A DNA stretch of 43,301 bases, from NCBI GenBank assembly GCA_036001065.1, contig DASYUQ010000090.1:1-43301 (forward strand), read 5' to 3'. Of the stretch, positions 6,666-15,113 are shown one piece after another. Position numbers and translations under genes: made by a program. The first letter of the stretch is position 1. Each line of letters begins with the position of its first letter. The notes beneath the pieces are model-generated. The model saw only the letters and a program-made list of their open reading frames with translations, was not told the DNA's origin and searched no databases. Source of the DNA: Candidatus Methylomirabilota bacterium (GTDB taxonomy: Bacteria > Methylomirabilota > Methylomirabilia > Rokubacteriales > CSP1-6).

Positions 6666-9584
6666 TCAGACCGCCACTCCCGCGGTCTCGGTCGCCGTCA
6701 GGGCGTCGATGAGCTGGACGAACGCCTGTTCGTCGACAGGTTTGGTGACGTAGTGCTGGACGCCGAGTTGCCGCGCCAGACCCACATGCTTTTCCCCCGC
6801 GCGCGTGGTCAGGACGACGATGGGCAGGTCGCGCGTGGCCGGCCGTCGCTTGAGGTCGCGGATGAGCTCGTAGCCGTTGAGGCGCGGCATCTCGAGATCG
6901 GTGACGACGACCTTGACGACCAGGTCGTCGCCGAGCAGATGGAGCGCCTCGGCGCCGTCGTTCGCGGTGACGACCTGGAAGCCGGCCCGTTCCAGCATCT
7001 GTCCCACGAACTTGCGCACGCTCACCGAGTCGTCCACGAGGAGGACGCTGCGGGCCGCCTGCGGCGCGCGCGAGGCGACGGCCGGCGGGCTGTCGACGGT
7101 GACCGCGGCGCTCCGCGTCGCTTCGGCCCCCCCGCCCGCTTCCAGGAGCCGCACGGGATCGAGCAGGAGGATGACGCGCCCGTCGCCCGACACCGTGGCC
7201 CCCGAGAAGTAGCCGACGCCTTCCAGGAAGGCGCCCAGGCGCTTGATGACGATCTCCTCCTTGCCGAGCAGCTCGTCCACGACGACCGCCAGCGTCTTGC
7301 GGCCGGTGCGGAGCGCGACGATCGGCAGCGGCCCTCCGGGGTGCAGGCTCGTCAGCCCGAGGATGCGATCGAGGCGGACGACGTCGAGGCGCTGCCCCTC
7401 CACCTCCACCGTCTCGACCCCGCCCGCGCCCTGAATCTCGTCCGGACGAACGCGGACCATGGCCTTGACCGCCGGCACCGGGATGGCCAGGGTCTCGGTC
7501 CCGATCCGCGCCAGCAGGGCGTCCGCGATCGCGACCGTCAGCGGCAGCTTGAGGGTGAACCGCGTTCCCGCGCCGACCTCGGTCTGGACGTCGATCTCGC
7601 CGCCGAGCCGGCCGACGTTCGTGCGGACCACGTCCATTCCGACGCCGCGGCCGGCGGCGGTCGTGACCGTCGGCGCCGTGCTGAAGCCCGGCAGGAAGAG
7701 GAGGTCGAGCACGTCATGCTCGCTCATCAGGGCCAGCGCCTCGGGCTTCACGAAGCCATCCTCAACGGCCCGCGCCTTCACGAGCTCGATGTCGATGCCA
7801 CGCCCGTCGTCGGCCACCTCGATATAGATGGCGCCGCCTTTGTGCACGGCGCTCAGGCGGATCGTGCCGTGCGAAGCCTTGCCGCGCTCCCGCCGCTCGT
7901 CCTCCGTCTCGATGCCGTGCGCGATGGCGTTCTGCAACAGGTGCAGCAGCGGGTCGGTGATCTGCTCGATGACCGTGTTGTCCATCTCCACCGCCTCGCC
8001 GCTGACCTCCAGCCCGACGGTCTTGCCGGCCGCCCGCGCGGCCTCCCGCATTTGTCGCTCGAAGCGGGCGAAGAGCCGGCCGATGGGGACCATGCGCGCG
8101 CGGGTGATCTCGCTGCGCAGCTCGCCGCTGAGCTGCTGCATGCGCGCGGCGTCCTCCCGCACGGCGCGCACGAGCGCGGCGAGCTGGAGCTGAACCTCCG
8201 AGATGTCCCCCGCCAGCTCGGCCGCCCGCCGCGCCAGGATGTTGAAGTCGTCGTACCGGTCGAACTCCAGCTCGGCGAACGCGTCCGCTGGCGATGGCGC
8301 GGGGGCGGGCGCGGGCGATGGACCGAGGGCGGCATCGGGTCCGCGTCGGCGGGCGCCGGCCCCCGCCCCGCCCACTCCCGGTAACCCGGGATTCACGTAC
8401 TTGGTCTCGAACTCCCCGAAGGCCTGCGTCATGCGTGTCTGGGTGAAGACGAGCAGCTCACCCACCCGGTCGAGCTGTGCCAGGTGCCGCTCGAGACGGC
8501 TGCGCGCGATGACCAGCTCGCCCACCAGGTTCATGAGGGCGTCCAGGCGATCGAGGTTGACGCGGATGCTCGGACGGAGCGGCCGCTCGGGCGCGGTCCT
8601 CGGTGCGCTCGGCGACGGCGGCGGCGACGCCCGCCCGGCGACGGCGGGCGGGGCGGCCGCCTCCGGCTCCGGCGCGACGGGCCGGGCCATCGTCACCGGC
8701 TCGCGCTGGGCCGTCCCGGCGGCGGGGAGCGTCGCCAGCTCGGGGGGCGGCGCCGCCTCGGCGGCCGGCGTCAGCGAGGCGAGCAGGCTGGCCGCGTGTC
8801 CGAACGTCTCCTCGCGCCCCGCCGGCACGCCTTCGGCGCTGCGGATCAGCAGACGCAGCGCATCGAGGCCGGCGTAGACCGCCTCCAGGGCTGCCGGCGT
8901 GAGCGGCCGCTGGTTCTCGCGGATCTCTCCGAGGAGATCCTCGATGCGGTGGGCGAGGGTGGCGATGATCGTGCAGCCGACCGTGTAGGCGGCGCCCTTG
9001 AGCGTGTGCACGGCCCGGAAGAGGGTGGCCAGCTCGGCGTCGCTCCGTCCCTGCTGCTCGAGGGCGCGCAGCGACTGCGCCATCAGCTCGAGGTGCTCGG
9101 TGGCTTCCGGAATGAAGTACTCGACTACGTCCCCGTTCTCGAGGAAGAAGCGGTCCAGCGCCGCTAGCAGGCCCGAGGCGCCGGGCGCCGGGGCCGGCGG
9201 CGGGGACGCCACCGCCTGGGCGCCCAGCACGGCGCCGATCGCCGCCGCGTCCTCCTGGCCGGTGGCGCCGATGCCGTCGAGCGCCTGCTTGAGACCCGCC
9301 ACCAGCTCGACCAGGCGCGCGATCGCGCGGGGCCGCGCGGCCGGCGGCGCGGCGGAGGCGCGCTCGACGGTTGCTTCCATCGCGACGGCCAGTGCCGAGA
9401 CCCTCGGGAAGCCGTTCAGCGCGGCCGCGCCCCGGAGTCGATGCGTGACGATACGAAGCGGCTCGACGTCGGCGTCGGCCTTCCCGGCCAGGGCCGTGGC
9501 GCCCTCTTCGACCGCGGCAAGGGTGTCCCACGCCTCCATCAGGAAGACGCTCAGCAGGAACTCGCGGTCGGGGGCCTCGGACAC
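6666..9584 (-). CDS. CheA-type hybrid histidine kinase (PilL/ChpA/FrzE-like)
   Basis: A 972-residue chemosensory kinase. There are two Hpt domains: His48 in VTHRLRGAAALNG and His193 in RAVHTLKGAAYTVG. The dimerisation region (about 338-500) has a long Pro-rich insert at 400-440. The HATPase domain (500-680) shows QNAIAHGIE, DDGRGID and GRGVGMDVV. A CheW-like domain (685-820) and a C-terminal receiver with D896 and K948 follow. The N-box has Ala where CheA proteins usually have Asp (N-A-I-A-H-G). Two Hpt domains plus a receiver fit the pilus-associated Chp/Frz class. It is 26 bases downstream of the chemoreceptor gene, so the two probably form one signalling array. Confidence 0.94.
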   Translation of the reverse strand: MSEAPDREFLLSVFLMEAWDTLAAVEEGATALAGKADADVEPLRIVTHRLRGAAALNGFPRVSALAVAMEATVERASAAPPAARPRAIARLVELVAGLKQALDGIGATGQEDAAAIGAVLGAQAVASPPPAPAPGASGLLAALDRFFLENGDVVEYFIPEATEHLELMAQSLRALEQQGRSDAELATLFRAVHTLKGAAYTVGCTIIATLAHRIEDLLGEIRENQRPLTPAALEAVYAGLDALRLLIRSAEGVPAGREETFGHAASLLASLTPAAEAAPPPELATLPAAGTAQREPVTMARPVAPEPEAAAPPAVAGRASPPPSPSAPRTAPERPLRPSIRVNLDRLDALMNLVGELVIARSRLERHLAQLDRVGELLVFTQTRMTQAFGEFETKYVNPGLPGVGGAGAGARRRGPDAALGPSPAPAPAPSPADAFAELEFDRYDDFNILARRAAELAGDISEVQLQLAALVRAVREDAARMQQLSGELRSEITRARMVPIGRLFARFERQMREAARAAGKTVGLEVSGEAVEMDNTVIEQITDPLLHLLQNAIAHGIETEDERRERGKASHGTIRLSAVHKGGAIYIEVADDGRGIDIELVKARAVEDGFVKPEALALMSEHDVLDLLFLPGFSTAPTVTTAAGRGVGMDVVRTNVGRLGGEIDVQTEVGAGTRFTLKLPLTVAIADALLARIGTETLAIPVPAVKAMVRVRPDEIQGAGGVETVEVEGQRLDVVRLDRILGLTSLHPGGPLPIVALRTGRKTLAVVVDELLGKEEIVIKRLGAFLEGVGYFSGATVSGDGRVILLLDPVRLLEAGGGAEATRSAAVTVDSPPAVASRAPQAARSVLLVDDSVSVRKFVGQMLERAGFQVVTANDGAEALHLLGDDLVVKVVVTDLEMPRLNGYELIRDLKRRPATRDLPIVVLTTRAGEKHVGLARQLGVQHYVTKPVDEQAFVQLIDALTATETAGVAV

Positions 9585-9610
9585 CGGATCGGGCTCCTGG
9601 ACGCTCCGGG

Positions 9611-11395
9611 CTACGTCCCCGCCGCTAGCCGGAACCGCGACAGGTTCGCCATCAGCGCCTCGGCGACTCGCCCGAGCTGATCCATCGTCTTGCGCGTCTC
9701 CATGACGGCTTTCTCCGTCTGCACCGCGACGCTGGCGATCGACTGCACCGCCACCGCCGCGTTCTCGACGCCCTGCACCTGCCCCTGGGTCGCCCGCGAG
9801 ATGTCCTCGGCCAGCGCCGCCGACTTCCGCGAGATGTCCCCGATCTCGTGCAGGCTGTCTCCGGCCTGGACGGTGGCCTTGTATCCGGTCTCGACTTCTC
9901 GGGTGCCCTCCTCCATGGCCACGACCGCTTCCTGCGTCTCGCTCTGGATGCTCTTGATGAGCACGACGATGTCTTTGGCCGCCTTGGACGAGCGCTCGGC
10001 GAGTTTGCGGACCTCGTCGGCGACGACGGCGAATCGCAGCCCGGCCTCACCGGCGCCGGCCGCCTCGATGGCGGCGTTGAGGGACAATAGATTGGTCTGG
10101 GACGCGATCTCCTCGATGGTGTTGACGATCTCGGAGATCTCGAGCGACCGGTCGGCGAGCCCCTTGATCTTCTTCGAGATCCCCTGCACCTCGCCCCGGA
10201 TCCGCTGCATGCCGGCCAGGCTGCCCCGCACCGCCTGCTCGCCCCTGGCGGCGGAATCGAGCGTCTGCTTGGCCGCGCCGGCCGAAGCCTCGGCGTTCTC
10301 GGCCACCTGACGCATGGAACGTGTCAACTCCTCCACGGCGCGGCTCACGCCGACCGCCTCCCGTGACTGGGTCTGAGCCCCGGCGGCCGTCTGCTCCATG
10401 GCGCCGATCATCTCGTTGGCGCTCGCCGACACCTGCTGGGCCGCCTCGCGCACGTCCTCGATGATGGCGTGCAGCTCGCCGACCATGACGTTGATGGCGT
10501 CGACCACGCTGCCGAGCACGTCGGAGGTGACCTCGCCGCGCTTGGTCAGGTCGCCCTGGGCGATCTCGGTGGCGACGTCGAGGAAGCGGGTGATGTTCCG
10601 CTGCAGCTCCTCGCGCTTGCGCCGCTCATCGTCGCGCTCGGTTTCGGTCTGGACGAGGGACCGGAGCCGGACCACGGTGTCGTTGAAGGTGATGGCCAGC
10701 TGGCCGATCTCGTCATGGGACGTGACGGGAACAAGCTTCGAGAGATCGCCCTGGCCGACCCGTTCGGCGGCGTGCACGACGTGCGCGATGGGGCGGGTGA
10801 TGCGGCGCGCGAAGAGGACGCTGGCCAGGACGACCGCCACGGCCACGCCGGCGAACACCAGCAGCAGCTTCTGGCCCTCGTGGAAGGCGGCGTCGGTGAT
10901 GATCGCCTGGTCCATGCCCACGCGCACGGTGCCGAGCTGGCCGGCCAGCACCGGCACGCCGATGTCGATGATGTGACGGCCGGCGCCGGTGACGGGATCG
11001 GGATACCGGATCTCCTTGATCTGCTGGGCCGCCTCGCCCGGGACCGGATTCTGCTCGATGATGCCGGGCGGCACGATCGGCGAGAAGGTATGCGCGACCA
11101 GCGTCTTCTGCGGGTCGTACACCATGACGTAGGCGACGCCGGGGATGGCGGCGAACTGGTCGACGACGGCCTGGACCGTCGAGGCGTCACGGGTGAGGAG
11201 CAGGTCCACCCCGGAGCTGGCGAGGCTCCTGGCGATGGCGATGCCCTTCGAGCTGAACTCGTCGGTCATCTTGGTGGTCAGGGCCTGGACGGCGATCCAC
11301 CAGGTGATCGCCGCCAGCGGCACCAGCGCCGCCCCGAGGAAGAGGATGATCTTCGGCAGCAGACCGAACCGAGGTTTGTCCTGTTTCTTCGCCAT
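9611..11395 (-). CDS. Methyl-accepting chemotaxis protein (PilJ-like)
   Basis: A 594-residue transmembrane chemoreceptor. It has an N-terminal membrane helix ([21 protein letters not shown]), a Cache-like periplasmic sensor of about 140 residues, a second membrane helix ([19 protein letters not shown]), HAMP ([23 protein letters not shown]), a linker with a second HAMP-like stretch, and a long coiled-coil signalling domain. The hairpin tip reads [35 protein letters not shown] in two halves around the turn, which is normal except G-L-R for the usual G-R-G. ATG at 11395 has AGGGAG upstream. An in-frame ATG at 11413 overlaps the preceding stop (ATGA) and is an alternative. It is the likely partner of the upstream periplasmic binding protein. 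Confidence 0.93.
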   Translation of the reverse strand: MAKKQDKPRFGLLPKIILFLGAALVPLAAITWWIAVQALTTKMTDEFSSKGIAIARSLASSGVDLLLTRDASTVQAVVDQFAAIPGVAYVMVYDPQKTLVAHTFSPIVPPGIIEQNPVPGEAAQQIKEIRYPDPVTGAGRHIIDIGVPVLAGQLGTVRVGMDQAIITDAAFHEGQKLLLVFAGVAVAVVLASVLFARRITRPIAHVVHAAERVGQGDLSKLVPVTSHDEIGQLAITFNDTVVRLRSLVQTETERDDERRKREELQRNITRFLDVATEIAQGDLTKRGEVTSDVLGSVVDAINVMVGELHAIIEDVREAAQQVSASANEMIGAMEQTAAGAQTQSREAVGVSRAVEELTRSMRQVAENAEASAGAAKQTLDSAARGEQAVRGSLAGMQRIRGEVQGISKKIKGLADRSLEISEIVNTIEEIASQTNLLSLNAAIEAAGAGEAGLRFAVVADEVRKLAERSSKAAKDIVVLIKSIQSETQEAVVAMEEGTREVETGYKATVQAGDSLHEIGDISRKSAALAEDISRATQGQVQGVENAAVAVQSIASVAVQTEKAVMETRKTMDQLGRVAEALMANLSRFRLAAGT

Positions 11396-11409
11396 CGCCT
11401 TCTCCCTGG

Positions 11410-12735
11410 TCATGCCTTGACCGCCGCCGTCCAGTCGTTGACGGGCACCCACCGGCCGTTGTCGACGCGGGTGAAGTAGACGCTGTCCAGGCCCTGGTGC
11501 CGCTCCGGGCTGAAGGTAAGGGGCGCGCCGATGCCGAGATCGACGTTTCGCATCGACTCCAGCGCCTGGCGGAAGCCCGCCCGGGTGGGGTTCGGCCCGG
11601 CCCGGCGGAGCGCCTCCACGATCACCTTGGCGTTCACGAAGCCTTCGAGGCTGCGGAAGCTCAGGAGCTCGGGTACGTACTTGGGGTCCCGCAGCGCGTC
11701 GGGGACCTTCGGGTTGTGCTTCTCCATGAGCGCGCGGTACTCGACCACCGCCGGCAGCGTGGGGTCGTCGTAGCTCGGCACCACCTGCGAGTTGATCAGC
11801 GCCTGCGTGTAGTCGCGCCTCGTCGTCTTGCCGTGCTTGAGCAGGAGGCTCAGCATCGCCTCGCAGCCGACGAACGACACGTTGGAGATGGGCACGTTCC
11901 AGCCGGCATCGCGGACGGACCTGACGAAGGCGCCGCAGCCCTGATAGGCGCCGGTGCACAGCACCACGTCCACCCCGGCGCCGCGGAGCGCCTTCACCGC
12001 CGGCGTCATGTCGTCCTCGAACTTGGCGCCCCGGATGTAGGTCGCCTCGGCGACGATCTTCGCCCCCCGCTGCGCCAGCCCGCGGGCGACGCCGTCGGTG
12101 CCACTCCGCCCGTAGGCGTCGATCTGGTAGTAGACGCCGAACCTCCGCGCGCCGGCCTGCCAGAAACGGTCGACCAGCGCCATCATCTCCTGCCGGTAGG
12201 AGGCGCGGACGTTGAACACCTGATCGACGTAAGGCTCCTCGCGCTGGGGCTGGGCCCCGGTGAAGTTCCCCACCAGGATGACCTGCTGGTCGGCGTAGCG
12301 CTTGATCACCGGCAGGGCCCGGGTGAGCGTCGGCGTGCCCACGTAGTTGGAGAGGAAGAACACCTGCTCTTTTTCGATCAGCTGCAGCGTGTTCTTGATG
12401 CACGGCGTCGGCTCATAGCCGTCGTCGAGCGTGACGATGCTGATCGTCCGCCCGTAGATGCCGCCCCGGCCGTTGATCTCGTTGTAGTAGGCCTGGGCGC
12501 CGCGGTAGAGCTCGGTGCCCAGCCCCGCCGCCGTCCCCTTGAACGCGGCGCTCATGCCGATCTTGATGTCGCGGGTGCTGACGCCGGGCGCGCTCGCCGT
12601 CCGCGGCTCCGGCAGGGCCAGTTCGCGAGCTCTCAGGCCGCCCCGAGCCGGCGGCTCCGGCCAGGCCAGCTCCCGCGGGGCGAGGACACCGATCGCCGTT
12701 CCCGTGAGGATCTTGAGAATCTGGCGCCGCTCCAT
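11410..12735 (-). CDS. Leu/Ile/Val-type periplasmic substrate-binding protein within the chemosensory operon
   Basis: A 441-residue type I periplasmic binding protein (Peripla_BP_6 class). A signal peptide is visible ([17 protein letters not shown]), followed by a Pro-rich spacer containing two copies of an R-E-L-A-x-P-E-P motif. The mature domain begins at [17 protein letters not shown] and runs to the end ([39 protein letters not shown]). No permease or ABC ATPase adjoins it. It sits 14 bases after cheW, and its stop overlaps the longer chemoreceptor start by four bases. It is therefore more likely a ligand-presenting subunit for the receptor than a transporter subunit; this is inference. 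The ligand (amino acid, amide or other small molecule) cannot be read from the sequence. Confidence 0.92.
   Translation of the reverse strand: MERRQILKILTGTAIGVLAPRELAWPEPPARGGLRARELALPEPRTASAPGVSTRDIKIGMSAAFKGTAAGLGTELYRGAQAYYNEINGRGGIYGRTISIVTLDDGYEPTPCIKNTLQLIEKEQVFFLSNYVGTPTLTRALPVIKRYADQQVILVGNFTGAQPQREEPYVDQVFNVRASYRQEMMALVDRFWQAGARRFGVYYQIDAYGRSGTDGVARGLAQRGAKIVAEATYIRGAKFEDDMTPAVKALRGAGVDVVLCTGAYQGCGAFVRSVRDAGWNVPISNVSFVGCEAMLSLLLKHGKTTRRDYTQALINSQVVPSYDDPTLPAVVEYRALMEKHNPKVPDALRDPKYVPELLSFRSLEGFVNAKVIVEALRRAGPNPTRAGFRQALESMRNVDLGIGAPLTFSPERHQGLDSVYFTRVDNGRWVPVNDWTAAVKA
12604..12680. repeat. 48-base-spaced direct repeat in the binding-protein signal region
   Basis: CGGCTCCGGCAGGGCCAG at 12604 recurs as CGGCTCCGGCCAGGCCAG at 12652, with the similarity continuing for about 26 bases. 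The offset of 48 bases (16 codons) keeps frame and duplicates the R-E-L-A-x-P-E-P peptide directly after the hydrophobic core of the signal peptide. Confidence 0.7.
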
Positions 12736-12749
12736 GCTCCTTCCTCCCC

Positions 12750-13223
12750 TCAGGCCGCGCTGCTCCGTGCCGTCGCCGGCCGGAGCGCATTGATGACCTT
12801 CTCCGCGTCGAGCAGCGGGACGAGCAGGTCGTCACGCTTGAGGAACCCGAGCGTCCACCGAGCGCAGGGTCGTCCCGCCGCCTCTTCGACCGGCACGATC
12901 TCGCCGAACGCCTCCAGGCTCATCACGCCGTCGATGACGAGCGCGATCTCCAGGCCGTCCGCGCCGACGACCAGCGTCCGCTGCGCGCGGCCAGGCCGGC
13001 GGAGAGGCAATCCGAGGAGGCCGTGCGCGTCGACGATCGGCATGACATCACCGCGGAGGTTGGCCAGCCCGATGACGTGCGGAGGCGCCAGCGGCACCGC
13101 GGTGAACTCGTCGAAGATCACGACCTCGCGGACGCGCGCGACATCCAGGGCGAACGGCTCGCCGCCGAGCATGAAGACGCAGGCCCGGACCACCGCCGAG
13201 GTGTCGAGCAGGCTCGTCGTCAC
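12750..13223 (-). CDS. cheW: CheW-like coupling protein
   Basis: A 157-residue single-domain CheW protein that links chemoreceptors to CheA. Typical elements are CVFMLGGEPFALDVARVREVV, then HVIGLANLRGDVMPIVD, LVVGADGLEIALVIDGV and a final LVPLLDAEKVI. The start is GTG at 13223, whose GTGA overlaps the stop of the receiver gene; longer frames extend through that gene and are not credible. A truncated-looking acidic segment is absent, and the length is normal for the family. It sits between the CheY/PilH-like regulator and the binding protein, in the usual order for pilus-type chemosensory operons. Confidence 0.92.
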   Translation of the reverse strand: MTTSLLDTSAVVRACVFMLGGEPFALDVARVREVVIFDEFTAVPLAPPHVIGLANLRGDVMPIVDAHGLLGLPLRRPGRAQRTLVVGADGLEIALVIDGVMSLEAFGEIVPVEEAAGRPCARWTLGFLKRDDLLVPLLDAEKVINALRPATARSSAA

Positions 13224-13582
13224 CGGGCGAACCGCCGGACGGCCGTGAGGAGCTGCTCGGCCGTGAAGGGCTTGGGCAGATACTCGTCGGCGCCCTGCTT
13301 GAGTCCCCAGGCGCGGTCGCTCTCCTGGTTCTTGGAGCTGACAACGACGACGCGCGTCTGCTTCGTGCGCTGGTCCTTGCGGAGGCCGCGGAGGACGTCG
13401 AAGCCGTTGCGCTTCGGCATGACGATGTCCAGCAGCAGCACGTCCGGTCGCTCCACCGCGACCTTCTCCTCGAGCTGCTCGCCGTCGGGGTACGTCACGA
13501 CCTCGTGACCGGCCGACTTGAGGATGGATTCCATGAAATGAAGATCCGAGTAGGCGTCGTCGACCACCATCACCTTTGCCAT
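13220..13582 (-). CDS. Single-domain response regulator (PilH/CheY-like)
   Basis: A 120-residue stand-alone receiver. The acidic pair is D8-D9 (VMVVDDAYSD), the phospho-acceptor is D52 in LLLDIVMPKRNG, the conserved Ser is in VVVVSSKNQ, and K104 is in LPKPF. It is the first gene of the minus-strand operon. The sequence before ATG 13582 contains AGGAGG at a spacing of about 12 bases, which is longer than usual. An upstream start giving 157 residues would add a low-complexity Arg/Pro stretch and is rejected. It resembles PilG/PilH in pilus chemosensory systems and would be phosphorylated by the CheA hybrid two genes beyond the binding protein. Confidence 0.92.
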   Translation of the reverse strand: MAKVMVVDDAYSDLHFMESILKSAGHEVVTYPDGEQLEEKVAVERPDVLLLDIVMPKRNGFDVLRGLRKDQRTKQTRVVVVSSKNQESDRAWGLKQGADEYLPKPFTAEQLLTAVRRFAR

Positions 13583-13904
13583 CGTGGATGCAGGCCTCCT
13601 GGCGGCGCGCCCGCCGAAGTGTCGATTGGGGAAGGGGGTGCAACCCATCTGCCAAAGGCGCCCCGGTCCCCAGGCCCCGGCGAAATCGAACAAAAACGGC
13701 GGTCTGCTCGGCCGCCAGGCGGCGCCGGGGCGGCGCCGGGTCGCTCAGGGGTAGGCCGAACGCATGGGTCCACGGTGACAACTTGGTCCGGGCCATGACA
13801 CGCTGTCATGCCGCGCTGGCTCCCCGGGGGACAAGGTCCCGTCGACGCAGGCTTTCAGGGCGCGGTCCGGACTTGGCCAGAAAATTGAATGCCTAGCGCG
13901 AGCT
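13583..13904. other. Divergent intergenic region between the two halves of the motility block
   Basis: No convincing gene occurs in these 322 bases; the short open frames have no family pattern or ribosome site. The region must hold promoters for the 11-gene minus-strand operon and the plus-strand TPR-roadblock pair. I see no strong sigma-70 or sigma-54 match on either strand. It contains a direct repeat CGGCGCCGGG (13720-13729 and 13731-13740) and the palindrome described separately. Confidence 0.6.
13794..13810. promoter_or_regulatory. Candidate operator palindrome CATGACA-N3-TGTCATG
   Basis: A perfect 7-base inverted repeat with a three-base centre (CATGACACGCTGTCATG) lies about 210 bases upstream of the regulator start and about 95 bases upstream of the TPR-roadblock start. 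Its size and symmetry suit a dimeric transcription factor. The arms are too short and there is no T-run, so a terminator is unlikely. The regulator is not identifiable from the window. Confidence 0.5.
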
Positions 13905-14690
13905 ATGGTGCTCACGCGTCTCTGGAGGACTGTCAAGGGTGAGCGGTCTCCCGTGACGACGGTCCAGCTCTTTCGTCAAGCGAGCCGCTGTCGCGACCAG
14001 GGAAAGTTCGAAGAGGCGACGAGTCTCGTCGCTCAGGGGCTCCGGCTCGATCCCGACAACGTCGTCGGTCTCCTCCTGGCGGGCTCGCTGCACACGGTGT
14101 TTCGCGAGGCGCACCTGGCCAGGGCGGCGTTCGAGCGCGTGCTGGCGCTCGATCCCAGGCAGCCGCGCGCTCTGCTGGGGCTCGCGCGGATCGCCTTCGA
14201 GGAAGGCGAGGCCGGCACCTGCATGGAGGTCCTGAGACGCGCGCTCGCCCACTACCCCGAGTTCCCCGAGGCCCAGGCGTTGCTGGAGGTCGTCAGGAGC
14301 GTCGGCGTGCCGGTGGCGCCGGCGCCCACGCCGCGCCCGGTGGTGCACGTCGATCGGTTGCGCGTGCCGGTGGACAGCCGCGAGGCGCTGCTGGCGCGGG
14401 TCGACGCCACGCTGATCTTCGCCCAACCGCGGGGCGCCCGGACGGAGGAGATAGCCGCGCTGACCTCTCAGCTGTGCCGGGTCGCCTCCGCCATGCTCGC
14501 GCGGTCAGGGCTCGGCCCGCTCCACCACGCCGTCATCGAGGGCGCCGCCGAAACGACGTTCCTGAGGACCGACGGCGAGGTGGTCCTCTCGATCGCGTTC
14601 GGCCGCGACATCGACACTAGCGCGGGCCTGGCCCATCTCGAACGTGTCTGGACTAACTGTCGCCATGAGCTGGCGACTCAGGTGGCGTGA
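13905..14690 (+). CDS. TPR protein with C-terminal roadblock-like domain
   Basis: A 261-residue protein. Residues about 20-130 form three TPR units (FRQASRCRDQGKFEEATSLV; LLLAGSLHTVFREAHLARAAF; LLGLARIAFEEGEAGTCMEVL). After a Pro-rich linker, residues about 165-255 show helix-strand-strand patterns (VIEGAAETTFLRTDGEVVLSIAFG) like the second half of a roadblock domain. Its stop overlaps the GTG of the next roadblock gene (GTGA). Start choice is uncertain: ATG 13905 has no clear ribosome site and GTG 13953 is in frame. Divergence from the chemosensory operon suggests an Mgl-pathway adaptor; the function is unknown. Confidence 0.82.
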   Translation: MVLTRLWRTVKGERSPVTTVQLFRQASRCRDQGKFEEATSLVAQGLRLDPDNVVGLLLAGSLHTVFREAHLARAAFERVLALDPRQPRALLGLARIAFEEGEAGTCMEVLRRALAHYPEFPEAQALLEVVRSVGVPVAPAPTPRPVVHVDRLRVPVDSREALLARVDATLIFAQPRGARTEEIAALTSQLCRVASAMLARSGLGPLHHAVIEGAAETTFLRTDGEVVLSIAFGRDIDTSAGLAHLERVWTNCRHELATQVA

Positions 14691-15106
14691 TGATGCCCTC
14701 CTACAGCAACGGGAACGTGAACTCGGCGATCGAGCTACAGCCCGCCCGCGGCCGGGACTTCCGCTACGTGCTCGGCGAGCTGGTGAAGCTCGAGCACGTC
14801 CGCGGCGGCCTTCTGGTCGCCCCCGACGGGCTCGTCATCGCCGCCGATCTACCAACCGAGATCGCGGTGGAGCCGCTGTCGGCGCTGGCCGCGACGCTCG
14901 GCCGCGAGCTGGAGCTCCGTGGGCCGCGGCTCCGGCGCGGCACGTTCCTGATGGCACACTTCGCCGACGGCGACGGGACCGTGTTTCTCGGCGGCACGCC
15001 GGTGGGTTTCATCGTCCTGCTGGGCGACGCGGAGGTGAACCGCGACAAGGTCCGCTTCGCGATGCGCACGGCGATGGACACCGTGCGGCAGGCCTGGAGC
15101 CGGTGA
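14687..15106 (+). CDS. Roadblock/LC7 domain protein
   Basis: A 139-residue protein that is almost entirely one roadblock/LC7 domain: FRYVLGELVKLEHVRGGLLVAPDGLVIAADLP in two halves, a helix (ALAATLGRELEL), then LMAHFADGDGTVFLGGTPVGFIVLLGD and a final helix. GTG 14687 overlaps the TPR-gene stop; ATG at 14690 or 14693 would give nearly the same protein. It is the fourth protein with a roadblock-type domain in this block, beside MglB, the receiver fusion and the TPR protein. It probably forms homo- or heterodimers with one of these. Confidence 0.87.
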   Translation: MMMPSYSNGNVNSAIELQPARGRDFRYVLGELVKLEHVRGGLLVAPDGLVIAADLPTEIAVEPLSALAATLGRELELRGPRLRRGTFLMAHFADGDGTVFLGGTPVGFIVLLGDAEVNRDKVRFAMRTAMDTVRQAWSR

Positions 15107-15113
15107 CCTCCCG

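Noticed and set aside
6483-8384. Long plus-strand open frame of 633 codons opposite the CheA gene
   Set aside because: It is His/Arg/Asp-rich and shows no domain motif; it is the antisense shadow of the well-supported CheA hybrid in GC-rich DNA.
13505-13936. Small open frames in the divergent intergenic region
   Set aside because: No ribosome site, no family pattern and extreme Arg/Pro composition.
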